From the NCBI RefSeq assembly GCF_009389715.1, contig NW_024067677.1, positions 930,001-994,000 on the forward strand: a stretch of 64,000 nt of DNA, written 5' to 3'. The stretch comes from Phoenix dactylifera (taxonomy: Eukaryota > Streptophyta > Magnoliopsida > Arecales > Arecaceae). Below the pieces are notes generated by a model. The model searched no databases. It was given only the letters and a program-made list of their open reading frames with translations, and was not told where the DNA came from. Of the stretch, positions 1-11,348 are shown piece after piece. A program made the translations under genes and the position numbers. Position 1 is the first letter of the stretch; each line of letters opens with the position of its first letter.

Positions 1-1059
1 CTTAGCATGAGATCAATCCTTTTCTATTATTGTATTGATAATCGGAATCTTTCAACTATAATCATTCCAAGAGATAGAAATTCCCCAATGGACTCGTGCA
101 AGCCCACAACTGAGAAAAAAAGAAAGATCCCTGAAAATGGCAAATTACAAATAGGAAATAACGCATTCTAAACAATCACAAAAAAGTCAAGAATATGGAC
201 ACAAGGTTTACACTCCATCTAGCTTTAGCTGAGTAGGTTAAAATCTTTGCTCTTTTCATTATCCAGTGGCACCTTTAAGGATCTGAACTTTTGCTCAGAC
301 CACCATTTAGACAAGCTTGAACCAATAATTACCTTTAAACTAGAGAGATTTCTAACATAAACTTATAAATTCCCTGTAGGAAGTAGGTGAGAATGGTTGG
401 CAATTAACTATCCACCTGTTTCTTTATTATTTCTATGCACAAGACATTTGGGAAGGCATGTTCTTGCGAAATCCATTTCCACACCTCTGGTCCTCAGCAG
501 TAAGATATCTCAAAAGTTAAAAATTGTAACTCTTCCAACTCTTGGTATATTGGATAGTAGCACATTCTAAATGCCATATCACAGATACTGGTGATAGGGA
601 AAAGGGAAGATCCTTCAAATATATGCATAAATGTTTGTGAAACATGGATTAACATCAAAATCAAGTTAGTTGAACATTCTTAGCATTGAGGAGCATATGG
701 ATTGTAAAAGTCTAACAGTATATACTAATATGAGAAGAAGGTTTGTGGTAATAAAAACCGCAATATGATGATGAAATATACAGCATAACCTATATAATAT
801 CTTGACACTATCATGAATTTGCAGGATACTTCAAATATGATAGAGAGGAATCTGAATGACAAAGATCTGTGCTTATTCATATACTTACAGCTAAAATGGT
901 TGTAAATGGAAGCAAGAAAACTGAACTATAAAAATATCTCTTGTGAATTGCAGATCCCCTGGTACCCGAGTTATCATGAAAAGAAAGGTAACAGAGTTCA
1001 AGTGAGATGCAAAGTGTTCAAAAAGTGTGGAAATTGTCAATGTATAAGAAATCCATTAC
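1..1059. other. No exon recognised; probably intron 4 of the Mit_KHE1-family gene
   Basis: AT-rich sequence with only short ORFs. The donor at 1058-1059 (minus strand GTAATGG) follows exon 4, so this stretch is most simply the next intron. I looked for the conserved continuation of the family on the minus strand and did not see it. Confidence 0.5.
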
Positions 1060-2056
1060 CTCATAGCTATGTGTCGTAATCTTCGCCGTACAAGACGGGG
1101 ATTTAAACTGCAGTTTTTTGGGGAAAAATAAGATGTATGAAGTCACAGGATTGTCTAAAACTGAAAGAAAATGAAAATGATTTAAAAGAAGAAAAATAGA
1201 AGTGACATAAAGACCATTACTTGTTGGACAGGATATTCAAATGTCGGAAAAATAGGGATATGCAAATGGAGTAAGAGGGATGTCTCAAGAGGCTCATGGC
1301 TCTTCCTAAGGTAGAAAAGTAAACAACATTTGCCTCCCATAAGAAATTCTCAAAATTGAAGGCAGCTGAAAGCAAATCCCCCCTATTCAGTTCATCAATC
1401 TGAAATTCAAAATGCAAGTTTCTTTATGCACAAAATTTTAACTTGAGAGTTGTCCTAGAAAGGAAAGAGGATTTGGATGATTTACTCAATACTATAGAAT
1501 TTGATAAGGATTGCTTTGTAAAGAATATTTACATATTATTCTACAAGAGGTAAAACCAAGTGTAGCAATATTTCAAGCTTCCATGCTTTAGGCATGAAAT
1601 CAACATTACAAACTTACTATTTCTCTTCTGAAATCTAGTCACTAGTGTAAAGGTTTCTCAATACTTTTAAGAGTTTTTTTTTTCCCACAGACAGCAGGAG
1701 AAGGACAGAGAGAAAGGGAGGGAGAGCCGTCCGCGTACCTCTTGTTGCTAAACAAAACAGTGCGAATACTAGGGAAGCTCCAGTTCACTAATACTTTTAG
1801 AGTTGGAGATATTATTATTTGTGGGTCATGCACATACACATTGACCTTGTGGCGATCCACTATAAGTGATAACAAATTCCTGAGAAGACTGACAGCAGTA
1901 AATATTCAAGCAGTTGATTCAAAGTAGATAAATCAAAATTCAAGTGATGGAATAGTGGTGGGCGAGGCAGAGTTGCCGAGTGCTCTCCGAGATGTTTTGC
2001 CTTTTATTTTTTTGGCTGTATCCGTACACGTGTTGTATGATACTTCCGTCTTCAGC

Positions 2057-2118
<62 letters not shown>

Positions 2119-5100
2119 TTGAAGATCACTTGTTGCAAGACAACGAGATCGTAGTAGGTGAAAGAATCGGCTCTGGAGTAGGCAACTCAAGTTTTCACAC
2201 AGTGGAGGGCTCCAATTGCACAATCAGAATGATGGGAAGGTATTTTGGTCCCAGAACCAGCAGTGGCTGAGGATTGATCGTTGCATGCCAAGCGAGGTTG
2301 TAGTGGGCCAAAATATTAGCTGAGGAAGGAATGAAAATCGAGTTTTCAAGCAATGGAGGGTTCCAATGGCTCAATCAGAACAATGGGAAGGTATTTTGAT
2401 CTCGAAACCAGCATGTAGGATCACTTGTTGCATCCCAATGAGGTTGTAACAAGCGAAAGAATCAACTTATGAGATCATGCAATGGAGGGCTCCAATCACT
2501 CGATAAAGATGGGAAGGTATTTTGGTCCCGAAACCAGCAAATATTTGCATCCAGGAAACCGATTGTAGCAGAACAGGTGTAGAATGGTTTAGATTCAATC
2601 AAGCTTTGAGTCCTATGATCTCAGTCTTTAAGTAATTGGAGTAAACTTGAGGGAAAAAAAGGTTACTGTTTGTGGCACCATTAACACAACAGTATCACTA
2701 ACACTGATAGATCTCTATTATTTAGCTTTTATTTTCTTGTCAAAGTCCACGTTATCATATAAGTATTTAAAGACTCCAGTTAGGAAATATGTTGGGCTTG
2801 TTGGGTTCATTAGAAAGGGATGTAGTTGGACAAAAAAAAGAGGGTATTGTATGCTGGTTATCTCTTGACAACAATAGAAAAATATCCTTTGAGCCTGGTT
2901 TGGCTACCCTTCCATTCTTCTCTCTTTAACCTTTTCTTCTTTCTCCTATTCTTTTAAATTCACAGTGGTTGATTTATCTCTCTAGGCCTTCCATTGTTTC
3001 TTCTTTATTTGCTGCTCTTTATTTATCTCTTGGGACCAGTGTCTGCTATGCCGATAACAGGCCCCGAACTGGTTGCCCGGCGGCACAGGTCAGTATGGCC
3101 CCGCACCGTGCCATACTGGGTCTGTATTGACACAATAGAAAAGGTGGGGGAGAGGGACAACAGAAGAGAGGAAAAGAGAGAGAGAAGGGGGAGGCCGGGG
3201 GAGGGCAGTGGAGAGCCAGCGAAGGGTCGGAGAGCCACCGCACGGAGGAGGGGCATTTAAAAAAAATGTGAAATCGGCAATGGGTTTGCTGACTTTCAAT
3301 TAAAAATCACAAAAATAAAAAGAGCCTCCTTGGAGACCTTGTTTCGAACGAAACAGAAGACCGGAGGTGGAGCCCTTCTTCCACGGCTCCCCGGCCTCTG
3401 CTTCCTCTGCGCAACGGCTCCCTGGCCTCCGCCGACCGGCCTCCACCTTCTTCTCCTTCTTCCTCCCTCCCTCGCTCTCTCTCACAGCTCGAGACGCCCC
3501 GAATCAGGCAGTTCGGGATAGTTTCACCGACCATGCTTGAGACTAATCTGATCAATATGTTATACCATATTTAAATCTAAATCCTTGGCCATCTAATTTA
3601 AGGCTTAATTCTAGATATCTTATTGCAGCTCTCTAGGATTGTTGGCTATCACTTTATTCACATTTTCTGCTGAAATCTACTTCTTTGGCCTGAGCGGTGA
3701 CTATAATAAGAGAACCTTCTTTTTACACCTAAAACCCTGAGAAATTTGTATCGAGGGTCATTACAAATTATCCAAACAAAATCAGAATTTTTTGGTCCAC
3801 TGGTTTTATCCGAATTAATAGGAGACACATTTTTTCCCTGATTTCTGTGAACATGAAACAAGATAATAGGTTGACTTATTTTTCAATTGGTGCCACCCCT
3901 AAGATCCTTCCAAGCCATTGTAGGCCAACCCTAAGTAGTCCTACATCATCCAATCTATGGAAATGAAGAGTGTGAGAGATACAGATAACACATGGTGTTG
4001 CTAGGTAAGCAAAAGAATCTGCATCTAACAGAAACTATGATTAGGGAGAGACGCATTGAAGCCAACAAAGGTCATCTAAATTTACCTCGTGCAACTATAT
4101 TGTGCAATACAACAAATGAAAAGTCAGTCTCAAACCATGGCAAAATTTTTAGGACTTCCTTGCTGCAAGTAGTAGTTCAATCGATTGACTTCTCAATTAA
4201 TAGGAGTAAATATTCTGGATAAGTTTGCAAAAGTGCAGGGGACTGATAATACTCAAGCGTGGTAATAATAAAATTGAAAAGAGCAGACTTGAATGTAGAA
4301 GATGGCAACAGTTTTTTGCTTCAAATATATACCATGTTCTTTTAGAAGACAGATACCTCTGGACATAAGAGCTCAAATGGCTTTGATATTTAATGGTACG
4401 AGATAATTAAATACTTGAATTGATCATTTAATTCCATCAGAGCTATATCAAGATAAAAGATTAGCAGATTTCTCAAAGGATATCATTCTCAAGTATGGCC
4501 CTTCACTTAAGTTCATCATTTGCTTGACTCCTAGTACGGGCTACATTAGATATTCAAACCCTACAAAGTTAGGAAATTTCTAACAGGAAATAATGTGGTT
4601 TGAGAAATTACCAAGACAAAAAGATTTGGACTTGTGCAGATACTAAGCAAGTCAGGCATGTTTTAGAATTTATCAAATCATTTTTCCTGAAGGCTCTTTG
4701 CCATCTGAGGCTTGTAGGTTTGAGGCTATAGGTGGAGTTGGAAGAATCAAAGGTACACAAATGGTATTTGAAAGCAAAAGGGAGGCAACATCAAGCAAAG
4801 AAAAGAATCAACATAGCAAAGGTGAGTAGTTGTTGGTCACCAAAAGAAGAGATGACTCACTGCTGGCTCTCTCTCAAATCTGACTAAGAACCAGACTCAT
4901 TTAAATCATTCAGGTCATTAGATCCATATTTATGTCGTGTCAGAAGCTAAGGTTTATAAACTTTTCATATGCATATATGTCTCTGTAGGAGATTCTAGAA
5001 AGACTAGCTAATGTTAAAGTTACATCTCCGGTGAAGAAAATATAATGATTGCCAAAGGGCAAGATGAAAATGTGCATACAAAGCCAATGAAGAGGCATCA

Positions 5101-6476
5101 CTGCTAGGAAAAAATGCACTGCCTACAGAAAATAAGCATTTGGTAACATTATCTGAAAAGTGCTTCTAAAAGCAGCAAAGTTAAAAAAGAGTTTTTTTGG
5201 AGAAGCAAGAAAAAACCTAGCTTCTAACTTCTCCTTCTCTTCTTATAAAGAAAAAGCAACACCACACACGCCCTTAATGACAAGAAACTAAGCATTGAGA
5301 TAGGCAGCGATGTGAGAGAATTGCAGTGATATAAGATGACTAAATTGTGGTAAAGGAAAAAAGGAATTTCACTCCAGCTTGTTCTGAGAAGTTTTCATAC
5401 ATCAGCCATATGATTTATAAGTTATTCCGAAAATCTGCATTCCCTTGTACTCTTTGATAAGGAAAGAGTTAATTTATTTCAGTGGAAAGGGTTCCATTAT
5501 TCAAAGAGAAGAAATAACTGTATAGGAGCTTTAAGTAGACTTGCTTCACTCTGGATCCTCTTAGCATCTTTAGAGGCAGGCATTGCCAACTTTAGGGTAG
5601 ACTACATAAATTCCTCTCATTGGTTCTATTTTTCTTTGCTCAAAAAAAAAATTGCTTTCTACACATTATCACAATGATAGATCGTTGTTGAAAACATATA
5701 ACAGATGGTTTTAAGCACCACTGCAGCAATAGCATGATTGTCCATTGCTGTAACTAGATACCAGATATAGGTTGCTTTAGCCAGCAAATGCACCACGCAT
5801 TTGAACTTTTAGCTATTTCAATAGTCTCTCACTCAAACATTCTTATAAACATATCATCACTCGCATATCAGAAAAAAACTGATTCTAGAATAATGGGAAA
5901 AAGAGAAAAACAGGAGGTCAAAGTTCGGTTCTACAAAACTTGAGAATCCTTACCTCGAGGGGTAAGTAATTTCAACCTTTGTAATGTCCTTGGAAACTGA
6001 CTTCAGGAATATTTCAGACGGCTTCACTCGCGACAACAGCCGCAATCCCAGACTGCAATGCAACCAAATCTCCAAATGAATTCTGAAAACCATTTCTTTC
6101 CCATCAATCAAACAGGAAATAAGATCACACCTGTGGATTTTACTCTTGAATGTCCCAGAAGGAGCCTTCTCGAGACCAATCCAAGCTCTATTCATCTGAA
6201 AACAATCAAAGAGGAAACGACGTAACAATATCATCATTCCTGTGGAACTCGAATAACATCGAATTCATCGATCAAGAACCGGACTTTATCTGCTCCGAAG
6301 TCGACGACGATCTCAGCTTTCTCCTGCACCGGACGGCCATGGGAGGAGATCTTTCTCCAGAGATCCTTCAATGCAGGAGGCGGCGACGAGGATTCGGGGC
6401 CGGAGACGGAGTCCAGGGATCGGGTGAAGCACCAGTTCCTCCCTCTGATCGGGAATACCACCAGGCGAGCTCTCAT
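1060..6476 (-). CDS. Mit_KHE1-family protein (mitochondrial K+/H+ exchange-related), 5' part, runs off the left edge
   Basis: Four coding exons can be joined on the minus strand: 6476-6285, 6195-6131, 6052-5954 and 1107-1060, all with GT-AG introns. The reading stays open across all junctions (404 nt). The protein begins MRARLVVFPIRGRNWCF, continues through MNRAWIGLEKAPSG and LGLRLLSRVKPSEIFLK, and ends in this window with NPRLVRRRLRHIAMR. These blocks are typical of the plant Mit_KHE1 family (PF10173), whose yeast member was linked to mitochondrial K+/H+ exchange; the plant role is not settled. I chose the ATG at 6476 because the family starts MRAR; an in-frame ATG at 6512 would add 12 residues. 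The donor of exon 1 (GTCCGG) is weak. Intron 3 is 4.8 kb and repeat-filled. The hydrophobic C-terminal half must lie to the left of position 1, since I could not find the next exon in 1-1059. A gypsy LTR starts 530 bp upstream of the ATG. Confidence 0.85.
2060..2115. repeat. (AT)n microsatellite
   Basis: Uninterrupted TA dinucleotide run of about 56 bp inside the long intron. Likely length-polymorphic. Confidence 0.95.
2116..2545. repeat. Three imperfect tandem repeats of about 120-150 bp
   Basis: The phrase GGGAAGGTATTTTG recurs near 2235, 2392 and 2512. It is preceded each time by a variant of AATGGAGGGCTCCAAT and followed by a variant of CCAGAACCAGCA. Units are diverged and differ in length. 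No coding potential is apparent. Confidence 0.75.
3040..3540. repeat. GC-rich dispersed repeat, unclassified
   Basis: A GC-rich island in AT-rich intron. It opens with an ACTGGTTGCCCGGCGG / TGCCATACTGGG segment and closes with GAATCAGGCAGTTCGGG. The motifs resemble the TACCG/CCGGTA-rich insert at 27180-27367, suggesting a repeat family. ORFs on both strands are low-complexity (Arg/Glu or Pro/Ser/Leu-rich) and not credible as genes. Confidence 0.35.
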
Positions 6477-7008
6477 GATTCCGGCGAAGAAATCATACGA
6501 AGAAAACTTCAAAACCCAGAGATCCGATCGGAACGATGCGAAATTGGCAATCTAAAAGCCCTAGGAAAGAACAGAGGCACCATCCTATCGTCTTCTGGCA
6601 CTCGCAAGATTTTGGAAAGAAGGCGGCGAAAAATCAAGTTAAAGATATCGCAATCTGGTCGACTTATTTATTTTTTTTTCTGCCACATGGGAATTTTTCC
6701 GTCCGTCGATTAAGGAAATGCCTGTTGGACCGCTTGATGCAGGAAGATGGACGGTTGTGTTGGCATGTGAAAAGAGGAAGAAATTAGAAGGGCAAATTGA
6801 TTGAAGAGCGCATGATGGCTTTGTGGGGAGAGCGAAGGAGTTTGATGCATGGATTGGCGAAAAACTCTCTTCTTTGTCTTTATTGAGCATTAGAGGCAAA
6901 TTATACCAACAAGGGCTTCTTTTTTATTCTTGACCCGAGCAATGCTCAAAAGGAAGGGCTTAATATTATCAACCTGCCTCAAAGACTTGATAGAAAGAGC
7001 TGATTTTC
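6477..7008 (-). promoter_or_regulatory. 5' flank and presumed promoter/5' UTR of the Mit_KHE1-family gene
   Basis: 532 bp between the chosen ATG (6476) and the gypsy 5' LTR (7009). It should contain the 5' UTR and core promoter by position. I see no convincing TATA box, and no other gene. Confidence 0.4.
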
Positions 7009-7387
7009 TGGTGCGGACACCAGTGCCAGGTCAGCCGGTCGCCACAGGATCCAGCCAGCTCAGCGGGTTCCAGCCGATTCAGCCAGCCTGATTTTATTTT
7101 AGATTGATTTATTTTATGTTGATTGGGTTTATTTGCATATTGTCATTTGGGTTTATTTGCATATTGTCATTTTAGGAGCTTTTTGGAATTATTTTATTTG
7201 TAGGGGTTATTTGTTATTTTGTGACCCTATATATATGGGTCCATCCTGATGTTTAGGGTTTAATGAATTAATGAATGAAAAAAATTGGTCTTCTTCTTCC
7301 TCCTCCTCTTTTCCTCTTTCCCTTCTTCTTCCCCTCTTCCTCTCCTCTTTCTCTCTGTATTTCAATCCGTACTTCCGTCCTGCATCA
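7009..7387 (+). repeat. 5' LTR of the gypsy element
   Basis: 379 bp, starts TG and ends CA, with an internal 24-bp direct repeat (GGGTTTATTTGCATATTGTC twice near 7130-7170). CCTATATATATGGG near 7225 is a plausible TATA element. Matches 10973-11343. Confidence 0.93.
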
Positions 7388-7391
7388 GCTT

Positions 7392-7404
7392 TGGTATCAG
7401 AGCC
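7392..7404 (+). other. Primer binding site, initiator tRNA-Met type
   Basis: TGGTATCAGAGCC, four bases after the end of the 5' LTR, is the standard tRNA-iMet complement used by many plant LTR elements. Confidence 0.9.
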
Positions 7405-9276
7405 TCGGCTTTGCCCCTGTTGCCAAATCCCCGATCCAGTTTATTGGAGCAACAAAACATCTTGACCTGTCAGACTTCCTGCCATCCGATAAAGGGTTCC
7501 GATCCTTTCTTCTTTCGAAGCAGAACTCCCGCACCCTGCTTCCGTGCGTGCGAGTCCTCCCTCTCGAGTCTCACCAGAGGAGAAAGAAAAAAAAAAAAAA
7601 AAAGGAAATCCTTTCTTCCCTCTCTCGGTTCTCGCACAAGAAACAGGGGCAAACCCCTTCGCCAGGTCTACCCACCCGTCGTCACATCCGCGCCTACCGC
7701 CGCCACCAGTCCCCGCCACCGTCGGACGTCCTCGCCCTCGCCGCCGCCACCGCCCAGTGAGGGCCCGAGCCCGCCGTCGGAGGAGCCATATCCCCACGGA
7801 AACGTCGCTGCCCGGGTTCCCGTGTCTGTCGACACCACCAGTGGCTACTGTTTTCAGCCGCCCTTCATCTGCCGCCGCAACTCCTTCCCTGCAGTCGTTG
7901 CCGCGAAGTCCGGCCGCCGCCACAGGGCAAGTAAACCGCCCCTCAACTCAAGGCGGAACCCAAACCCAGTAGGGTTGAAAAAAAAAAAAAAAAAGCATCG
8001 GGCGTGAAACGGGTTAGCGGAGCGAGTTGTGCCCGTTAACCCGAACACTACCGGATCTCTGTTATTAAAAAAAAAAAAGAAAAAAAAAGAAAAAAAAAAA
8101 GAGAGCAAAAAAAAAAAAAAAAACTATTCACCTTTCTTCCCCGAGAACTCCACCGCAGTGCCGCCTCCCCGCCGACGAACACCGCCGCCGAGCATCCCAC
8201 CCGAGCTCCTCCGCCCGTGCCGCTCCGCCTTCGCCGCCTCCGCCCGTGCCGCTCCGCCTTCACCGCCTCCGCCCGTGCCGCCTCCTGCCGCCGCCGAGAT
8301 CCGCCATCGCCTGAGCCCCATCTTCTCCCTCCCCACCGAGCCGCGCCGCCTTGCCGTCGCCGTCCCCGCCGCTCCCGCAACCGCTCGATTGCCACCACCG
8401 CTGCCTCCTTCCCCTCCTTGCTTCACCGCTGCCCCCTCTGATCGCACGCCGCAAAACCACCGCCTCCACCACCACTTCACCGCCTTCCCTCCCCCACTCA
8501 CCCCACTCCCTCCCTCTTTTATTTCATCATGGGATGTTGAAACCCTCTTCACCACCACCTTAGGCTCATTTCGTCCCCCCCTCCTCTTCCTTCACGAGCC
8601 GATTCCACGCACCCTACCACCCTCCTTCCTCATCGGGCCCAAACCACCCGCACACCCCTCTCAAAGCCCACCCTCACTCCGGCCCGCCCACCCTGCTTTC
8701 TCTGCTGCGGGCCCCTAACCCGCAGGCCTTTTGGCCCAATTTCAACAGGCCCTTTCTTGCGCAAGCCCACCAACCAGAATTGATCAGGCCCATAAGTTGC
8801 AGAGATCAGACCCACCGAGTTGCTGTGCCCAGACCCGATTTGCGCTATTTGCATCTGATCGTCGCCCCAGCCCAGGTCAGGTTTCTTCCTTACTGCAAAT
8901 TTTATTTGTTTGTCTAAATTTAGAATTAATTAACTCTTATGTGCTCTATTGATATTGCTTCCTAAAATTCAACACATCCACTCCAAACAACCCCAAAACC
9001 CTAGTAGTGGCCTGTCTTTGTTATTAATTGTAGGGCTACCTAATCTTTGGAAGTTCTTTGAGGCTCTGTGCAATCCTGCAACACACTGAAAACTAGTACT
9101 ATTTGACTGCAACTACTTATCTGAATTTGTTACGTAATTCAAAGCCAATTTCAATTGCTTGAGTTAGCTTCCGATTATATTGAGTATCTACTTTGCAATT
9201 TTGAATTCATTTCATGCATTAGGTCTACTTAGGAACATTTATAGTTGGTCGGATCATACATTTTGACATTCATTTT
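7405..9276 (+). other. Leader region of the gypsy element (no credible gene)
   Basis: About 1.9 kb between PBS and gag. It holds several long A runs (7583-7602, 7979-7994, 8066-8123) and a very GC-rich part (8150-8520) with a CCGCCTCCGCCCGTGCCGCT repeat (8206-8285). Proline/arginine-rich ORFs here (for example 8029-8718) look like composition artefacts. The GC-rich stretch could be captured host DNA, but I do not recognise a source. Confidence 0.5.
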
Positions 9277-10170
9277 ATGCATCTACGTAGTGGTCGTGAC
9301 GCATCTCATCCTGAGTCCCAATTAGGCATGGATTCCAAAATCGAAGCCCTATTAAAAGCTATCCAAGACACTAATGCTCAAGTCCAAAACACTAATGCCC
9401 AAGTCCAAAAAACTAATGCTCAAGTCCAAAATACCAATGCCCAAGTCCAAGCAAACAACTTTGATAATAGGCATGTTCCAGGTCACCATTATGCCTACCC
9501 TCGCCCTAGAGGACCAGGTCCCTTTCCTAATATGAATAGAGGTTACCGACATAACGTAGAACCCAGAGCTCTTCGTGACCCTGATGAAGACGTAATGAGA
9601 GGCATTAGGGTGGAAGCCCCCACTTTTGACGGTCGTCTTGACCCGAAAGTCTTCTTCGATTGGTTACACGAAATGGACCACTTCTTTGAGTGGTACAATC
9701 TGTCTGAGAACAAAAAAGTTCGATTCGCTAGAATGAAACTCCTTGGTCGAGCTAAGCTGTTTTGGCAAAACACTGAACAACTATTAGCTAGGAGACATCA
9801 ACATGAAATAACTGATTGGGTAGAGATGAAAGAGAGACTTAAAGAAAAATACCTGCCCCTTAACTACCAAGACGATCTCCTAAACCGATGGAACACTAAG
9901 TCCACATTTGTAAGGCGCCCTGACACACGGAGCACTCCCACCGGCCTTAATTCCTTAGGGTCCAAACCTTCTGTAGGGTCCACTACTCATAGGCCCCCTC
10001 CTATTGCCCATGTCACAGGCCAAGACACTAATGGCAAGGGAATGCTTGGTGAGCCTCCCAAACCACATTCCAAAATTCGGTGTTACAAATGCCAAGGTTT
10101 TGGTCACGTTACCTCCCAATGTGCGAACAATTTTTCGTTATTGCTCAGCAAGAGCAGGGAGGTGACATAG
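9277..10170 (+). CDS. Retrotransposon Gag polyprotein with zinc knuckle
   Basis: Gag packages element RNA into cytoplasmic particles. The 297-aa ORF starts MHLRSGRD. Residues 27-58 contain a TNAQVQ heptad repeated about five times, a likely coiled coil. The retrotransposon-gag core follows (RVEAPTFDGRLDPKVFFDWL ... WYNLSENKKVRFARMKLLGRAKLFW), then the CCHC knuckle CYKCQGFGHVTSQC near residue 272. The ORF ends soon after the knuckle in a tail (FSLLLSKSREVT) unlike the acidic sequence that continues in the next frame (RF of 10080-11066). I infer a small frameshift near 10125 that separated gag from the rest of the former gag-pol ORF. Confidence 0.85.
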   Translation: MHLRSGRDASHPESQLGMDSKIEALLKAIQDTNAQVQNTNAQVQKTNAQVQNTNAQVQANNFDNRHVPGHHYAYPRPRGPGPFPNMNRGYRHNVEPRALRDPDEDVMRGIRVEAPTFDGRLDPKVFFDWLHEMDHFFEWYNLSENKKVRFARMKLLGRAKLFWQNTEQLLARRHQHEITDWVEMKERLKEKYLPLNYQDDLLNRWNTKSTFVRRPDTRSTPTGLNSLGSKPSVGSTTHRPPPIAHVTGQDTNGKGMLGEPPKPHSKIRCYKCQGFGHVTSQCANNFSLLLSKSREVT

Positions 10171-11066
10171 ATGACTTAGAGGAGCAAATCTATGAACCAA
10201 ACCTCGATGACATTCAGGACATTGAGGAAGAGTGTGATGACAAACCTGAAACCCTAGGATGCACCCACACTCCACCTAGCTCGCTTGCACAGTCAGATAA
10301 CGAGTCTGACCAGTCTACCATGAGTGTAGTTGGATATGCCCTCGCACAACCCATCGAAATTGATATTAGGATTTCTGAGCCTGCATATGCATTTACACAA
10401 CACATTCATAAGTTGTATCAGGAAATCCATAAGGGCATTCATGCATGTACTGCTCAGTATAAGATGCAAGCTGATTTCCGTGCTAAAGAATTTCAAACTT
10501 GGGGTTACGTAATGATCCATCTTAAGGAATTGCAGTCTCTTAGTATTGGACCATTCAGGGTGTTGCACAAGGATGGCACTGACGCCTATGCCATTGACTT
10601 TCCATTTGATTTCAGTCATAGCCTTACTATTAATATTAAAGATTTGGTTGCAATCCCTGATGACTCTTTTGCTGCACACTCTCCTGCGCCTGATGTTTAT
10701 CCTATTATTGATTCCATGCCATCTTCGTTTCCTTTTACCCCCCATCGAGCACAAAAAGAGTATATTGATTCTATGTTAGCCGAGCAAATAGTTTTTACCA
10801 GTGATGGAGGCATCCAACATTTCCTGGTTCGTTGGCGAGGACGACCAAGGTCCGGCTACACTTGGATCCAGCGCGAGGAGATACCGCCGATTGACCCGGA
10901 CTTGTTGGAGTACTATCGGGGCTTTACCGAGCCGCTTTTGTCGAGGTCGACTTCTTTCCACCCGAGGAGAGTTGGTGCGGACACCAGTGCCAGGTCAGCC
11001 AGTCGCCACAGGATCCAGCCAGCTCAGCGGGTTCCAGCCGATTCAGCCAGCCTGATTTTATTTTAG
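10125..11066 (+). pseudogene. Pol remnant: integrase C-terminus and chromodomain
   Basis: Open in the frame of the 10080-11066 ORF. It begins with an acidic linker (DDLEEQIYEPNLDDIQDIEEE) and jumps near 10350 from the start of the protease region directly to the end of integrase. The GPY/F-type module is visible (SIGPFRVLHKDGTDAYAIDF) and then a chromodomain (QHFLVRWRGRPRSGYTWIQ, about 10815-10885). Chromodomains in Ty3/gypsy elements direct integration to marked chromatin. About 3 kb of pol coding sequence expected in a full element is missing, cleanly enough that the frame stays open across the join. Confidence 0.8.
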
Positions 11067-11343
11067 ATTGATTTATTTTATGTTGATTGGGTTTATTTGC
11101 ATATTGTCATTTGGGTTTATTTGCATATTGTCATTTTAGGAGCTTTTTGGAATTATTTTATTTGTAGGGGTTATTTGTTATTTTGTGACCCTATATATAT
11201 GGGTCCATCCTGATGTTTAGGGTTTAATGAATTAATGAATGAAAAAAATTGGTCTTCTTCTTCCTCCTCCTCTTTTCCTCTTTCCCTTCCTCTTCCTCTC
11301 CTCTTTCTCTCTGTATTTCAATCCGTACTTCCGTCCTGCATCA
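10973..11343 (+). repeat. 3' LTR of the gypsy element
   Basis: 371 bp, preceded by the purine-rich CGAGGAGAGT. Near-identical to the 5' LTR and followed by the TTTTC target duplication. Confidence 0.93.
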
Positions 11344-11348
11344 TTTTC

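Larger units (their letters stand above)
1108..5953 (-). other. 4.8-kb intron 3 of the Mit_KHE1-family gene
   Basis: Bounded on the minus strand by donor GTAAGG (5953) and acceptor CTGCAG (1108). Exon 3 ends with AG of a serine codon and exon 4 supplies the T, so the phase matches. It contains an AT microsatellite, an array of three imperfect repeats of about 140 bp, a GC-rich dispersed repeat near 3040-3540, and otherwise unremarkable AT-rich DNA with no recognisable coding sequence. Confidence 0.75.
7009..11343 (+). mobile_element. Non-autonomous Ty3/gypsy (chromovirus-type) LTR retrotransposon
   Basis: The two LTRs (7009-7387 and 10973-11343) are nearly identical apart from a 9-bp indel in a CT-rich stretch and a few substitutions. 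Both run from TGGTGCGG to GCATCA. The element is flanked by perfect 5-bp target duplications TTTTC (7004-7008 and 11344-11348). A primer binding site for initiator tRNA-Met follows the 5' LTR and a purine-rich tract precedes the 3' LTR. Inside are a 1.9-kb leader, gag, and then integrase C-terminus plus chromodomain. Protease, reverse transcriptase, RNase H and the integrase core are absent, so mobility would need enzymes in trans. Similar LTRs suggest a fairly young insertion. Confidence 0.93.

Noticed and set aside
1933..2270. ORFs of about 96 aa on both strands with YIYIYI runs
   Set aside because: They are translations of the AT microsatellite at 2060-2115.
2994..3555. Several overlapping ORFs of 60-90 aa on both strands
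   Set aside because: Low-complexity Arg/Glu or Pro/Ser/Leu-rich peptides from a GC-rich repeat, with no splice or family support.
6150..6713. 187-aa plus-strand ORF
   Set aside because: Antisense shadow of exons 1-2 of the Mit_KHE1-family gene, crossing its intron.
8029..8718. 229-aa proline-rich ORF
   Set aside because: Begins in a poly(Lys) run encoded by poly(A) and continues in GC-rich low-complexity leader DNA; no domain.
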